A stretch of DNA of 64,000 bases from Bacteroidota bacterium (GCA_021825585.1 JAKAGT010000003.1:1-64000); one strand, 5' to 3'. Counted from the stretch's first letter, positions 52,793 to 63,492 are shown. Program-made: numbers and translations. Notes: generated from the letters alone by a model not told the origin.

Positions 52793-53143
52793 TTGTACGC
52801 TTTTTTGGTTGTTTTAGAGATTATCATATCCGTTCTCTTGACCGCAGTTGTTTTGATGCAGTCGAGTAAGGGCGGCGGACTGGCTGGCTCGTTCGGAGGC
52901 GCCAGTGCCGGCTTTGGCAACATGTTTGGGGTGCGGAAGACTGCGGATATCCTTTCGAGGATGACGACAATCCTCGGCACAGTTTTCATCGTGCTGGCAT
53001 TCCTCATAAACCTGTTCTTTCTCCCCAATAAGGCAACGAACGAACAGAAGAGTTTTCTTCAGACTCGGGGCGAGCAGAATCTCCCGGCTCAACAAGTACC
53101 TCAAGTACCTTTACCTTCGCAGCCAAGTCAGCCACAGAAATAG
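52793..53143 (+). CDS. secG: Preprotein translocase subunit SecG
   Basis: 116 residues with two membrane helices ('LVVLEIIISVLLTAVVLMQS' and 'TTILGTVFIVLAFLINLFF'). Between them is the SecG signature 'SSKGGGLAGSFGG' and 'GFGNMFGVRKTADILSRMT'. SecG is the small accessory subunit of the SecYEG channel. The start is TTG 52793, placed by GAGGTG just upstream. The C-terminal tail is Pro/Gln-rich. It is followed 15 bp later by the hybrid regulator gene. Confidence 0.93.
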   Translation: MYAFLVVLEIIISVLLTAVVLMQSSKGGGLAGSFGGASAGFGNMFGVRKTADILSRMTTILGTVFIVLAFLINLFFLPNKATNEQKSFLQTRGEQNLPAQQVPQVPLPSQPSQPQK

Positions 53144-53158
53144 CGGGAATCTTCATAG

Positions 53159-54256
53159 ATGCCCGAGTCCCCTCTCATACTGCTTGTCGATGATGAGCAG
53201 GCTAACCTGGAATTGTTCTCCATAATTCTGCAGGATGAGGGGTACCGTATCCTGGCTGCGGAAGGCGTGATGGACGCACTCAATCTCCTCTTGGAGAATA
53301 AACCCGACTTGATCATCAGCGACATATACATGCCTGAGGTGGGCGGGTTCGAGTTCTATGAGAAGGTGCAGAAGATTCCGGAGCTTCGTTCAGTTCCCTT
53401 CATTTTCCTGAGCGCGCTGGCGGACCGCGCACATGTCCGGGAAGGAAAGGAACTCGGCGCGGACGACTATTTGACGAAGCCCATTGATGTAGATGAGCTG
53501 ATAACAACCGTCAGGGGAAAACTCAAGCGTGCCGCCTCGCTTCGGAGTGCGATGGAAAACGAGTTCAATTCCCTCAAAGAACAGATCCTCTCGACTCTCT
53601 CCCACGAACTTAACACCCCTCTGACTTACATAATTGGTTTTTCGGAGATCATCAGCAGCGGAGCCTCACAGATCTCGACGAACGAGCTCAAGGAGTTTGC
53701 GAACCTGATCCGTCACGGCGGCGGCAGATTGAAAAACCTGGTGGACGACTTCCTCGAGACCATTCAGATTGATTCAGGACAAACGCAGAAGTACTACGAG
53801 AGCGGGAAGCATGAATTCGACCTGGCAGAAACGCTCAGGGCCCTGAAAGAAGAGTATTCCCCGCTGGCTGACGAAAAGAACATTGGATTCAAAGTGAATG
53901 CAGACGGCGACCTTCGTGTCGTTGCTTCCGAATCGTTAATGCGCGATTTGCTTGGCAGACTACTCTCCAACGCAATTAAGTTCACTGCCAAGGGAAGCGT
54001 TACCCTGAATGCATCAAGAGATGGCGACTATGTTGAGCTGGATATAATCGATACCGGGGCCGGGTTCCCCGAGCAGGAACTGCCCAGAATGTTCCAGAAG
54101 TTCTACCAGTTCAACAAGGACAAACAACAGCAACAAGGCGCAGGGCTCGGCCTTTATATCGCCAAGAATCTTGCCGAGATCAACCACTGCCGCCTGACCA
54201 TTTCCTCCATAGAAGGTACAGGAACAAAAGCTTCACTAAATATTCCCGCCCGGTAA
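53159..54256 (+). CDS. Hybrid response regulator-histidine kinase
   Basis: 365 residues. The N-terminal receiver domain (~5-125) has 'LLVDDEQANLELFSIILQDE', phospho-acceptor Asp in 'LIISDIYMPEVGGFEF' (~55) and Lys in 'DDYLTKPIDVDEL'. A HisKA helix carries His in 'LSTLSHELNTPLTYIIGFSE' (~148). The HATPase domain has 'LLGRLLSNAIKFT', 'IIDTGAGFPE' and 'GAGLGLYIAKNLAEI'. There are no membrane segments, so it is a cytoplasmic receiver-first kinase taking input by phosphotransfer. It lies between secG and the BamA-like gene. Confidence 0.93.
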   Translation: MPESPLILLVDDEQANLELFSIILQDEGYRILAAEGVMDALNLLLENKPDLIISDIYMPEVGGFEFYEKVQKIPELRSVPFIFLSALADRAHVREGKELGADDYLTKPIDVDELITTVRGKLKRAASLRSAMENEFNSLKEQILSTLSHELNTPLTYIIGFSEIISSGASQISTNELKEFANLIRHGGGRLKNLVDDFLETIQIDSGQTQKYYESGKHEFDLAETLRALKEEYSPLADEKNIGFKVNADGDLRVVASESLMRDLLGRLLSNAIKFTAKGSVTLNASRDGDYVELDIIDTGAGFPEQELPRMFQKFYQFNKDKQQQQGAGLGLYIAKNLAEINHCRLTISSIEGTGTKASLNIPAR

Positions 54257-54258
54257 TT

Positions 54259-55602
54259 ATGTCTCGTCTGACCGCGCTCCTCGGGGAGACGATCACCGTC
54301 TCCATCCTATTACTGTCGCCCGCGTCGACACTCTATGCCTTCTCGAATTCTTCTCATGGAGACTCTACTACCACTTATGTCCTGAACAGGGTCTTTGTCC
54401 AGGGTAACACTGCGACAAAGTCGTTCATAATACTCAGGGAGCTTCCCTTCAGGGCTGGTGATACCGTGACCGCCGGGGAAATTCAGTACGGCAGGGAAAG
54501 AATATACAGCACGGGATTGTTTACGGACGTGATAACTCAGATCGAGCCGCTGAAAGGAGGCAGGGTCGACCTCCTGATTCTTGTGGAGGAAAGATGGTAC
54601 ATCTGGCCGTATCCGGTTGTCGGCTTTCGGGATGATGATTTGAAGAGAATATATGTGGGAGCGGGCCTCGCGGATTTGAATTTCAGCGGGTCGGATGACA
54701 GGCTCGAGGGGATGTTCGCCTTGGGCTACGATCCTTTCGGTACTATAGACTATTCCGACCCCGCCGTCGGTGTCAACAAGAGATATGTTGTTTCACTCGG
54801 TGCCAGTTATGCACACGGAAGGAGCCTCGGTCAGCAGTCGGGAAATGCCAGCGGCCAATTCGACGATGCCTTTGCAGACATGTATGTCGAAGGGGGAAGG
54901 CGATTCGGCATCTATTCCCTTCTTTCTCTGAAGGCGACTTACAACTACGTCAAAAGGAATGAGGACGCAGCGGGCCTTGTGCTGTCGCCAACCGGTGAAG
55001 ACATATTCGGGTCTCTCAAAGTGGATTACACTTATGATTCCCGCAATCTGAAAACTTATGCGACCCAGGGAGGATACCTGGACCTCGCGGTCGGAAAGTA
55101 CGGTCTGGGCGAAAGCAATGTCGATTTCGGCAGGCTTTCATTTGATGCAAGAGGGTATCTGCCAATTGAAAAGTATCTGACCTTCGCTTTGCGATTGCAC
55201 GGAAACCTGGCGGAAGGCCCGCAAATTCCTCCTTACGACCACGTCTTCTTAGGATATTATGAACGTATCCGGGGCATGTTCTATACAACGTCGGAGGGAG
55301 AGAGCCTGCTGGGCGCGAACGCAGAGCTGCGCATTCCTATTATCAAGAAGATGACTTTCGATCTGCCGGATTTCCCCATGAGAAAGTATATCTCAAACTC
55401 GTTCGGCATTTACTGGAGCTTCTTTTTCGATGCAGGCGAGACCTCCGGTAAACAACTGGACATGCACCTGAACCGGGCATTGTACGGTTATGGAGGAGGA
55501 TTGGTCTTTCTGTTGCCCTATGATTTCGTTGTCCAGGTGGACTTCGCAAGAGGAGGGGACAAAAGGTCCGAGTTCATTCTGGAATTCGGTGAGGCGATAT
55601 AA
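54259..55602 (+). CDS. BamA/TamA-like outer membrane protein (Omp85 superfamily)
   Basis: 447 residues with an N-terminal signal sequence, one POTRA domain (~44-120: 'VLNRVFVQGNTATKSFIILR', 'GRVDLLILVEERWYIWPYPV') and a C-terminal surface-antigen beta-barrel (~130-447). The barrel is rich in Gly, Tyr and Asp ('VDYTYDSRNLKTYATQGGYL', 'GYYERIRGMFYTTSEGESLL'). This is shorter than BamA, which has five POTRAs, and is closer to single-POTRA Omp85 relatives. It starts right after the hybrid kinase stop and overlaps rsmE by one base. Confidence 0.87.
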   Translation: MSRLTALLGETITVSILLLSPASTLYAFSNSSHGDSTTTYVLNRVFVQGNTATKSFIILRELPFRAGDTVTAGEIQYGRERIYSTGLFTDVITQIEPLKGGRVDLLILVEERWYIWPYPVVGFRDDDLKRIYVGAGLADLNFSGSDDRLEGMFALGYDPFGTIDYSDPAVGVNKRYVVSLGASYAHGRSLGQQSGNASGQFDDAFADMYVEGGRRFGIYSLLSLKATYNYVKRNEDAAGLVLSPTGEDIFGSLKVDYTYDSRNLKTYATQGGYLDLAVGKYGLGESNVDFGRLSFDARGYLPIEKYLTFALRLHGNLAEGPQIPPYDHVFLGYYERIRGMFYTTSEGESLLGANAELRIPIIKKMTFDLPDFPMRKYISNSFGIYWSFFFDAGETSGKQLDMHLNRALYGYGGGLVFLLPYDFVVQVDFARGGDKRSEFILEFGEAI

Positions 55603-56324
55603 TGGAGCAATTCATTTTTGACGACCGCAACTTCTCCCTCATGCAAAATGGGAAGAGTATCCTGGTTATCGAGGGCGATGAACATTTTCACCTGTCTCGT
55701 GTGTTGCGCGTCGGCATCGGAGACAGGATCCTGGCCACGAACGGGAAAGGTGCGACGTGCCTTTGCGTCGTGACCGTTATGGAAAAGTCAAGAAGTGTCT
55801 GTGAAGTCCTCGAGAAGTACGACAGGCTGAATTGTTCAGTTCGGAGTTTCCGCATCGGGCTGGCATTCCTGAAACCGGTGTCGAAGATGGAGATGGCAGT
55901 AGAAAAATGTACGGAACTAGGCGCGAGCGGATTTGTGTTGTTTAATACTGAGCGGAGTGAGAGGACGAATCCGCGCCTTGACAGATTGCAGGCCATAATC
56001 AAATCGGCAGTCAAGCAATCGCTTCAAAGTCGTTTTCCTGATTTATCGATCGCTGAAGATTTGGAGAAGGTTGTAGCCGGTAACGTGAGTTTCGAAGAGA
56101 AGATAGTCTTACATGAAAAAGCTGAGGAGATTCTGGATCCTGGATCCTTGCTTCCTTTCGTAAGCAAATCGGTGATCGCACTCGTGGGACCCGAGGGAGG
56201 CTTTTCCGAAAATGAGATTGCCCTTCTCAAAGGAAACGGATATCGAAGTTACTCGCTCGGTAAGGCTCGACTGAGATCCGAAACTGCCGCAATGAAAGTG
56301 GCTTCACTCCTTGCGGCCTACTGA
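55602..56324 (+). CDS. rsmE: 16S rRNA (uracil1498-N3)-methyltransferase RsmE
   Basis: A 240-residue SPOUT-class methyltransferase. N-terminal PUA-like domain (~1-70: 'HFHLSRVLRVGIGDRILATN'), then the SPOUT knot with 'LAFLKPVSKMEMAVEKCTEL', 'ALVGPEGGFSENEIALLKGN' and the SAM-knot end 'YSLGKARLRSETAAMKVASL'. The ATG at 55602 overlaps the BamA-like stop by one base. About 175 bp separates it from ppc, containing a GGCCGG/CCGGCC hairpin without a T-run. Confidence 0.95.
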   Translation: MEQFIFDDRNFSLMQNGKSILVIEGDEHFHLSRVLRVGIGDRILATNGKGATCLCVVTVMEKSRSVCEVLEKYDRLNCSVRSFRIGLAFLKPVSKMEMAVEKCTELGASGFVLFNTERSERTNPRLDRLQAIIKSAVKQSLQSRFPDLSIAEDLEKVVAGNVSFEEKIVLHEKAEEILDPGSLLPFVSKSVIALVGPEGGFSENEIALLKGNGYRSYSLGKARLRSETAAMKVASLLAAY

Positions 56325-56499
56325 CCCAAGCGTTATGACCCTGCCCGGCCGGTTCGATTCCGCTGCCGGCCCCCGTTAGAAGTGCATAACCCGACGGGAA
56401 CCCTTCCTGCACGGCGCCGGAATCGCCCTACCTCGAATACTCGGTTTAATTTTAACTCCGTTCATGACATGGCAATTCAAATGAGAACGTATCGGGATC

Positions 56500-59271
56500 A
56501 TGGAGAGACAGCAAATCGTCAGGTATGAAAGCGCCAAGGACACACCTTTGCACCGCGATATCCGCGAGCTGGGCGCTATCCTCGGTGAGGTGTTGATAGA
56601 ACAGGAGGGGAAGGAGTTTTTCGATTTGGAGGAAAGGCTTCGCGCTTTGACGAAGTCCCTCCGATTGAATTATTCACACAAGACCAAAAAGGAAATTGAT
56701 GAGCTGATCAGCTCGCTCGATCTGAAGAAAGCCAACAAGATCGTGAGGGCATTTCTCCTTTATTTTCTCCTCAGCAATACTGCGGATGAAATCCACCGGA
56801 TCAGGAGGCAGCGTGCGCATGCCATGACCGATGCGACGCCCCGGCGCGGCTCCATGGAGGAAGCCATCATCGACCTTACGAAAGACGGGCACGGGCTGGT
56901 CTTTGTTTTGCAGATTCTCAACTCCATGAAGGTCGTGCCGGTGTTTACCGCGCATCCAACGGAGGCAACGCGGCAGACCGTTCTCAGGAAGATGCTCAAC
57001 ATCAGCGAGCTCCTCCTCAGGCGTGAGACTGCCAGCCTTACACCGGACGAACTGGCGGAGCTCCGCAGGGAGCTTCACGCAGAAATTACGATGCTCTGGC
57101 AGACGAACGAAATAAGGATGAATCGCGTCACCGTTCAGGATGAAATCCGCAGAGGACTTTTCTTCTTCGGTGAAATAATGTATGATGCCATACCCGTGTT
57201 CTATGAACGCGTAAACCGCACGCTCGCAAGAGTGTTCGACAGCAAGGTGACATCGCCTGTGATGCTGAGGTTCGGTTCGTGGATCGGCGGTGACAGGGAC
57301 GGGCATCCTTTTGTGACTGCCGGCGTCACAAAGAGCGCGCTCCAGATGCAAAAGAGGGAGATACTGTTCCTTTATATCAGAGACCTGGACCGGCTGTATG
57401 AGACCATGAGTACGTCCACGCGTCTGGTGGGGGTGTCGAATGAGCTGATGGACTCGGTCAGTAAAGACATTGCGAGTCTTTCCGGCGAGATTCAGGAAGA
57501 GGATTTGAAAGACCAATCCGAGATTTACAGGGTCAAAGTCTTCCTGATGCACAGCAAGTTAAGGAATACCATCGAGGAGAGAGGACATCGTTACGGATCC
57601 GCAGAAGAGTTCGTGCACGATCTTGATGTCATTAATGAGAGCCTTCATTCAAACAAGGGGGAGATAATCTCCGAGTCGAGAATTCTTCCGCTTCTCTATA
57701 AAGCGAAGACCTTCGGTTTCCATCTCGCGTCGCTGGATATCAGACAGAACTCGTCGGTCCTCAGAAACGGCATCTCCGAATTGTTAAAGAATTCCGAGGT
57801 CGAGAATAACTACCCCCGCCTGGACGAAAAAGGGCGCATCAGAGTGCTTACCAGGGAGCTTCTGAAAGCGAGGCCACTTGCAAATGTCAACGCATCCCTT
57901 CATGCAGATACTTCTGAGGTCATTTCGGAATTCGAAGTCATGCGTTTCGGTAAGGAATACGCCGGTGAGGAAGCGTGCAATGATTACATCATCAGCATGA
58001 GCTCTTCGGTGAGCGACGTACTGACTGCTCTGGTGTTCGCAAAAGAGGCCGGGCTGGTGAAGGTTAGAGACGGGAAGGTAGAGGAGTCAAGGCTGGATAT
58101 TCTTCCGCTGTTTGAGACTATAGAGGATCTCAGGAATTCGCATGTCGTCCTGACCGACCTCTTCAGAAATGAGGGATACAGCCAGCACCTCAAACTTCGG
58201 GGAAAGACGCAGAAAATAATGATAGGGTACTCGGACAGCAACAAAGACGGCGGCATAGTAACGTCAAACTTTGAGCTGATAAAAGCCCAGATAAACCTGA
58301 AGAAAGTCTGCGACAAGTTCGGCGTAAGGCTGATATTATTCCACGGCCGGGGCGGAAGCGTTTCGAGGGGCGGAGGTCCGCTGAACCAGGCGATAGTCTC
58401 GCAACCGATTGGAACGATCGAAGGTGAAATAAAAATCACCGAGCAGGGCGAAATGATTTTTGTCAAGTATGCGATGCCGGGGATCGCGCTGAGGAGCATC
58501 GAACTGATGACGTCCGCCGTGATGATCTCCACATCGAAATACAGATCGGGTGAGAAGAACCTCGACAGGAAATACATACCTGTCTTTGAGAGGATTTCGG
58601 AGATCGCATTGAACCGTTACAGGAAACTTGTGAGGCATCCCGGGTTCATCGAGTATTTCAGGCATGCGACTCCCATAGATGTCATTGAACGGATCGAGAT
58701 AGGATCTCGTCCGCCATCAAGGAACAATGGTGCCGGATTGAAGGACCTTCGTGCAATTCCGTGGGTATTCTCGTGGACCCAGAACCGTCAATTGATATCA
58801 GGCTGGTTCGGATTCGGTTACTCTCTGGAGAAGGCGGTCGAAGAGCACATCGTAAGCTGGGAAGATCTGAGAGAGATGTACGGCGAATGGGAGTTCTTCA
58901 AGGCCCTGACGGACAACGTAGAGATGGTTCTCATGAAATCCGACATGATAATAGCGAGAGAATATTTGCGGCTCTGCGGTGATAAGAAGGAGGCGGAAAA
59001 GATCTTCGCGATGATACAGCTGGAGCATGAGAAAACACGGGAGGCTATAATCAATATCACGAAGGAAAACAACCTCCTCGACTCGAACCCATCGCTCCAG
59101 CGTTCACTTAGCCTGAGGAATCCCTACATCGACCCGATAAGCCTGGTTCAGATAAGGTTCCTGGAAATGTATCGCGGACGCAAGTTCAGCGATGAAAACA
59201 AGCAGAATGTTCTTGATTTGCTGCGATCTACCGTGAACGGCATTGCTGCCGGGATGCGAAACACCGGCTGA
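56500..59271 (+). CDS. ppc: Phosphoenolpyruvate carboxylase
   Basis: A 923-residue bacterial-type PEP carboxylase, carboxylating PEP to oxaloacetate. Catalytic His in 'VFTAHPTEATRQTVLRKM' (~150), 'RFGSWIGGDRDGHPFVTAGV' (~257-276), 'IMIGYSDSNKDGGIVTSNFE' (~575), 'FHGRGGSVSRGGGPLNQ' (~614) and the C-terminal 'GIAAGMRNTG' are all intact. It gives a direct yardstick for the PEPC-like C-terminal part of the giant protein at 12430-18021, which has changes at several of these sites. It starts at ATG 56500 without a strong Shine-Dalgarno and is probably monocistronic. Confidence 0.97.
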   Translation: MERQQIVRYESAKDTPLHRDIRELGAILGEVLIEQEGKEFFDLEERLRALTKSLRLNYSHKTKKEIDELISSLDLKKANKIVRAFLLYFLLSNTADEIHRIRRQRAHAMTDATPRRGSMEEAIIDLTKDGHGLVFVLQILNSMKVVPVFTAHPTEATRQTVLRKMLNISELLLRRETASLTPDELAELRRELHAEITMLWQTNEIRMNRVTVQDEIRRGLFFFGEIMYDAIPVFYERVNRTLARVFDSKVTSPVMLRFGSWIGGDRDGHPFVTAGVTKSALQMQKREILFLYIRDLDRLYETMSTSTRLVGVSNELMDSVSKDIASLSGEIQEEDLKDQSEIYRVKVFLMHSKLRNTIEERGHRYGSAEEFVHDLDVINESLHSNKGEIISESRILPLLYKAKTFGFHLASLDIRQNSSVLRNGISELLKNSEVENNYPRLDEKGRIRVLTRELLKARPLANVNASLHADTSEVISEFEVMRFGKEYAGEEACNDYIISMSSSVSDVLTALVFAKEAGLVKVRDGKVEESRLDILPLFETIEDLRNSHVVLTDLFRNEGYSQHLKLRGKTQKIMIGYSDSNKDGGIVTSNFELIKAQINLKKVCDKFGVRLILFHGRGGSVSRGGGPLNQAIVSQPIGTIEGEIKITEQGEMIFVKYAMPGIALRSIELMTSAVMISTSKYRSGEKNLDRKYIPVFERISEIALNRYRKLVRHPGFIEYFRHATPIDVIERIEIGSRPPSRNNGAGLKDLRAIPWVFSWTQNRQLISGWFGFGYSLEKAVEEHIVSWEDLREMYGEWEFFKALTDNVEMVLMKSDMIIAREYLRLCGDKKEAEKIFAMIQLEHEKTREAIINITKENNLLDSNPSLQRSLSLRNPYIDPISLVQIRFLEMYRGRKFSDENKQNVLDLLRSTVNGIAAGMRNTG

Positions 59272-59512
59272 AAAACTCCGGTGGCGGGTTGCTTTGAACA
59301 ATCCGAAGAAGATTTGCGTTTCAGGGAGCTCAGGAAGGCCAGATGTTCTTGCGGAGAGGCCAAGCACGCTAAGAAGGGAATGGATGCAATCCGTCCTTCG
59401 TGCCTTTGCAAGCGTAAAATTTCACTATCTCAAAATGCCCGGCAGCCGCAACCGGGAGATTTTTCCAGCAGCTTTTTCCCCGAATATAAATCCCAGAATT
59501 CTCCAAGAAAAA
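59272..59512. other. Intergenic region between ppc and the minus-strand cluster
   Basis: No gene is supported; weak open frames on both strands lack domain signal. The minus-strand terminator follows at its right end. Confidence 0.4.
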
Positions 59513-59538
59513 AGAAGGCGGTCTGTTAAACCGCCTTC
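59513..59538 (-). terminator. Rho-independent terminator of the Met-rich protein gene (minus strand)
   Basis: 9-bp stem GAAGGCGGT/ACCGCCTTC with a ~7-base loop. On the minus strand the stem is followed by a T-run (complement of AAAAAAG at its left edge), so it ends the minus-strand transcript and may also slow the converging ppc transcript. Confidence 0.8.
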
Positions 59539-59563
59539 CGACATTACTTCTATCTTCGCATCT

Positions 59564-59989
59564 CTATTTGCTTGAGAGCGGCTCGACCTTTTTCACCGAT
59601 ACCTCTTCCATTCCACCTCTCTCGTTCAGTTGTCCGGTGACTTCCACTTGCTCCGCCACATACTGGACAAGAAGTTTATTGGCCGGTTTACTGTTCGGCC
59701 CGATCGCAAGATAAACCTTGCCGGTCTTGGTGAGGATCCCGACTGGCTGACCGCTGTCGATGCATTTCCGGGCGCAGGATGCATGTTTCGCGCCGTGTTG
59801 ACCGGCCGTAAGATAACAGGAAAGGTCCACGACTTCTCCCTGTATTGTAGCCGTCTTTCCGTGGCTGGACATGTTCATCATGTGCATGTCGTTCATTCCC
59901 TTCATGCCTTTCATGCTCTGCGCCTGGCTCATGGAAACGGTCGTGAGGGCCACCATGAGGATAAACGCCGCGAACCTAAGGTATCTCAT
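59564..59989 (-). CDS. Small exported Met/His/Cys-containing protein
   Basis: 141 residues with a signal peptide ('FAAFILMVALTTVSMSQAQS'). The mature N-terminus is Met/His-rich (MKGMKGMNDMHMMNMSSHG). Then comes a beta-rich domain with 'VVDLSCYLTAGQHGAKHASC' and 'ARKCIDSGQPVGILTKTGKV', three Cys and several His that look like a metal site. I recognise no named function; periplasmic copper or other metal binding is plausible. GAGGAGG five bases before ATG gives a firm start. It follows the superoxide dismutase gene by 56 bp and is terminated by the hairpin at 59513. Confidence 0.78.
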   Translation of the reverse strand: MRYLRFAAFILMVALTTVSMSQAQSMKGMKGMNDMHMMNMSSHGKTATIQGEVVDLSCYLTAGQHGAKHASCARKCIDSGQPVGILTKTGKVYLAIGPNSKPANKLLVQYVAEQVEVTGQLNERGGMEEVSVKKVEPLSSK

Positions 59990-60045
59990 ATCATCCTCCT
60001 CGTTTGTTAGTGCAGCACAATCCCGAAAAGAAGGGAGAGTGCGTG

Positions 60046-60636
60046 TTATTTGTGTGCTTTGTCGAAGCGGGCGGCCGCTTCTTTCCAGTTGATGTTCTTC
60101 ATGAATGCAGTGATGTAGTCGGCGCGCTTCAAGCCGTAGTCAATCATGAATGCATGCTCGAAGACGTCGAGTACCACGATGGGGGTGCATCCGGCCAGGT
60201 GTCCCATGTCATGTTCGTTAACCCAATCGTTGTAAAGCGAGCCATTGGAGGTGTCAAGGTAAAGAAGCGTCCAGCCGATACCCCTCATGCTGCCTGTTGC
60301 CTTGAAATCTGTTTCCCAGTTCGCATAGCTCCCAAACTGGTTAGTGATTGCCTGGTGAAGGCCGGTCTTTTCTCCGACCGGTTCCTTGCCGCCCAGGTTG
60401 TCGAAATAATATTCATGCAATCTCATACCGTTGAATTCCCAGCCGAAACGCCTCTTCAACTCCGCGTACTCAGGTGTCCCCGTCTTACCATCCTTCAGCA
60501 TTTGTGACAGGATGTCTGCTAGCTTGTTGGTGTTCGTAACATATCCCTGATAAAGTGTGAAGTGGTTCTCAAGCAGCTGTTTTGAAAAACCTTCCATTCC
60601 GATAAGATGACTGTAATTCTTTGCCTGGTATGCCAT
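60046..60636 (-). CDS. sod: Iron/manganese superoxide dismutase family protein
   Basis: A 196-residue member of the Fe/Mn-SOD family. Metal ligands are readable: His25 ('LLENHFTLYQGYV'), His74 ('GMRLHEYYFDNLGG'), Asp157 and His161 ('VVLDVFEHAFMIDYGLKR'). The usual DVWEHAYY is here DVFEHAFM, and the GSGWAWL loop reads 'SMRGIGWTLLYLD'; these are conservative changes seen in divergent members. Fe or Mn preference cannot be told. The minus-strand gene lies upstream of the Met-rich protein, so the two may share a transcript for oxidative or metal stress. Confidence 0.9.
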   Translation of the reverse strand: MAYQAKNYSHLIGMEGFSKQLLENHFTLYQGYVTNTNKLADILSQMLKDGKTGTPEYAELKRRFGWEFNGMRLHEYYFDNLGGKEPVGEKTGLHQAITNQFGSYANWETDFKATGSMRGIGWTLLYLDTSNGSLYNDWVNEHDMGHLAGCTPIVVLDVFEHAFMIDYGLKRADYITAFMKNINWKEAAARFDKAHK

Positions 60637-60812
60637 TTGTTTTCCCTTTCTTCTTTTGATGAAAAGCTATGCCCGGTGCTGTACCGCTGAAGACCAACGC
60701 TAGTACACTTTGTAATGACAATGCCTGCATTAAAGTTCCATGCAGGCTGGATGTCAAATATCATGACCGTTCATGGTACAGAGAGCCGGAGGTCCTTCGG
60801 AGATACCCGTCG

Positions 60813-61166
60813 TCAGGCGTTGAAGGAGTGGCCGCAGCCGCAAGTGCGAGTCGCATTCGGATTGTCGAACGTAAACCCTTTTCCACTAAGACCATCCTGA
60901 TAGTCGAGAGTGACACCCGACAGATAGGGGAGGCTTCTTTCATCGATGTATACTTTCACGCCGTTGGCGCTCACTACCTTGTCCAACTCACGGGTCTTCT
61001 CATCAAAACCGAGGACATAGGTGAAACCGCTGCAACCGCCCCCCTTTACGCCCATTCTCAGGCCGAATGTGTCGGGTATGTTATTCTCTGTCATTACCCG
61101 CCTGATTTCCTGGGCAGCCTTGTCTGAAATATTGATATTAATTTGATCTATGTCTGTCGCGGACAT
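60813..61166 (-). CDS. HesB/IscA-family iron-sulfur assembly protein (A-type carrier)
   Basis: ~117 residues. 'GGGCSGFTYVLGFDE' holds the first conserved Cys and 'RTCGCGHSF' the C-x-C pair; together the three Cys bind Fe or a [2Fe-2S]/[4Fe-4S] cluster that is passed to client proteins. GGAGG is best spaced to ATG 61166; another ATG lies two codons upstream (61172). It follows the 100-residue protein gene by about 30 bp on the minus strand. An ErpA- or IscA-type role cannot be separated by sequence alone. Confidence 0.92.
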   Translation of the reverse strand: MSATDIDQININISDKAAQEIRRVMTENNIPDTFGLRMGVKGGGCSGFTYVLGFDEKTRELDKVVSANGVKVYIDERSLPYLSGVTLDYQDGLSGKGFTFDNPNATRTCGCGHSFNA

Positions 61167-61196
61167 ATTCATTCCTCCATTTATATATAAATTCCG

Positions 61197-61499
61197 CTAT
61201 CGCACATTGAGTATCGGTTTCCCCGGGGTCTTTGTCCTGAAGTCTGAATAGTTAACCGTCCAAACGCCGCTGGATACCGGTTTAAGGATTCCGTCAGAAA
61301 CCATCTCCCTTATCAACGCCTGCAAAACGGTCTCAAGTTCCACATCCGAGGGGGTGAACTTGTTAGACAGCAGGTAATATTTCAGCGCATAGCGCAAATC
61401 GCGATAAAAAACGTTTGAGAGATGAAAAGTCGGGAATTTGGAGTGAAAATAGTCCAGGAAATTCTTCTTGTTGCTGATGGCAAATTCAATCTCTTTCAT
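61197..61499 (-). CDS. Hypothetical protein upstream of the IscA-type gene
   Basis: A 100-residue soluble protein with no recognised family; helical N-terminal half ('FHLSNVFYRDLRYALKYYLL') and a winged-helix-like C-terminal half ('VLQALIREMVSDGILKPVSS', then 'GVWTVNYSDF'). AAGGAAGGG six bases before ATG gives a strong start. It is probably co-transcribed with the IscA-type gene. The C-terminal W-T-V turn is compatible with a small DNA-binding or adaptor protein, but this is only suggestive. Confidence 0.72.
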   Translation of the reverse strand: MKEIEFAISNKKNFLDYFHSKFPTFHLSNVFYRDLRYALKYYLLSNKFTPSDVELETVLQALIREMVSDGILKPVSSGVWTVNYSDFRTKTPGKPILNVR

Positions 61500-61533
61500 C
61501 GAGGTCCCTTCCTTTTATATAATATAGATTTGA

Positions 61534-62685
<1,152 letters not shown>

Positions 62686-62770
62686 TTTTCCGGCAGCCCG
62701 CCAACGGTCAAATCTGTTAAACGAGCTCCCACGTCGAAGTTGCATCACTCCGATGCGATTTCGGCGCGGG

Positions 62771-62789
62771 ACCGCGGGCCGCGGTTTTC
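62771..62789 (+). terminator. Terminator after gapA
   Basis: Perfect stem ACCGCG/CGCGGT with a GGC loop, followed by TTTCT, 85 bp after the gapA stop. Confidence 0.7.
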
Positions 62790-62820
62790 TTCATCCTGAG
62801 TATTTTGTTGAAAGGGAAGA

Positions 62821-63492
62821 TTGAACTTCTTTCTTGTAGCTGCATTTGTCTTGTCTCTCCATCCGAACCGTGTCCCTGATAGTTATACTCCTCATGAGCT
62901 TTTCGAGAAGTGCAAGGACCGCGCGGCCCGGATCGATAGTACGTTGAACAAAATGAATATCCGGTTCATCCAGTCGGTGGAGATGAGATCGAGGACCGGA
63001 ACGGCAGACAGCCTTGCGTTTGAGATTACCTCCGATCACGGCAGGCTCACAAGGCGCCTTTTGTTCAGTAGTGTTCCGAATGGTGGCAGGTTTAACGGCG
63101 GTTACGATGCATTCGACCGTATGTTCCACTTGTCCGACTACTTCTCAGGGAGGGGGAAGGTCCTGTCTTCATGCGATTTCGGTAAGTCGTCCTGCGGGAA
63201 ATGTCTCGGCATCAGATTCACACTTTCAAGTCCTTCCGATCCCACAGATCCGCTAAGTACAGTATCCGCTTCGGTGGATGCGTCGGACTTCACCCCGGTT
63301 CACATTGAAGAGCATCTTAAAGGACTTCCACTCGGCGTTGAGTTCGAGGACAATGTGGATGTCGCTTACAACAACGATTTGAAAGTCTATTTTCCGAATA
63401 AGATAGTGATGCAGGTGTACGGGACGCTGTTCTTCCTCAAAGGCGAAGTTGCAGTCATCACGATCAGGAATGGAGATCTGCAGAGAATATGA
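62821..63492 (+). CDS. Hypothetical exported protein between gapA and pgk
   Basis: 223 residues from TTG 62821 (GAAAGGGAAGA upstream). A short hydrophobic N-terminus ('[12 protein letters not shown]') suggests export. The rest is beta-rich with alternating hydrophobic residues and a Cys pair region ('[13 protein letters not shown]'), reminiscent of outer-membrane-lipoprotein-sorting folds such as LolA, but no signature is certain. The gap-X-pgk order suggests it is transcribed with glycolytic genes by position only. Confidence 0.7.
   Translation: MNFFLVAAFVLSLHPNRVPDSYTPHELFEKCKDRAARIDSTLNKMNIRFIQSVEMRSRTGTADSLAFEITSDHGRLTRRLLFSSVPNGGRFNGGYDAFDRMFHLSDYFSGRGKVLSSCDFGKSSCGKCLGIRFTLSSPSDPTDPLSTVSASVDASDFTPVHIEEHLKGLPLGVEFEDNVDVAYNNDLKVYFPNKIVMQVYGTLFFLKGEVAVITIRNGDLQRI

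Noticed and set aside
56341-56375. GGTTCGATTCC, resembling a tRNA T-loop
   Set aside because: No acceptor, D or anticodon stems pair around it; it lies in the loop of a GGCCGG/CCGGCC hairpin.
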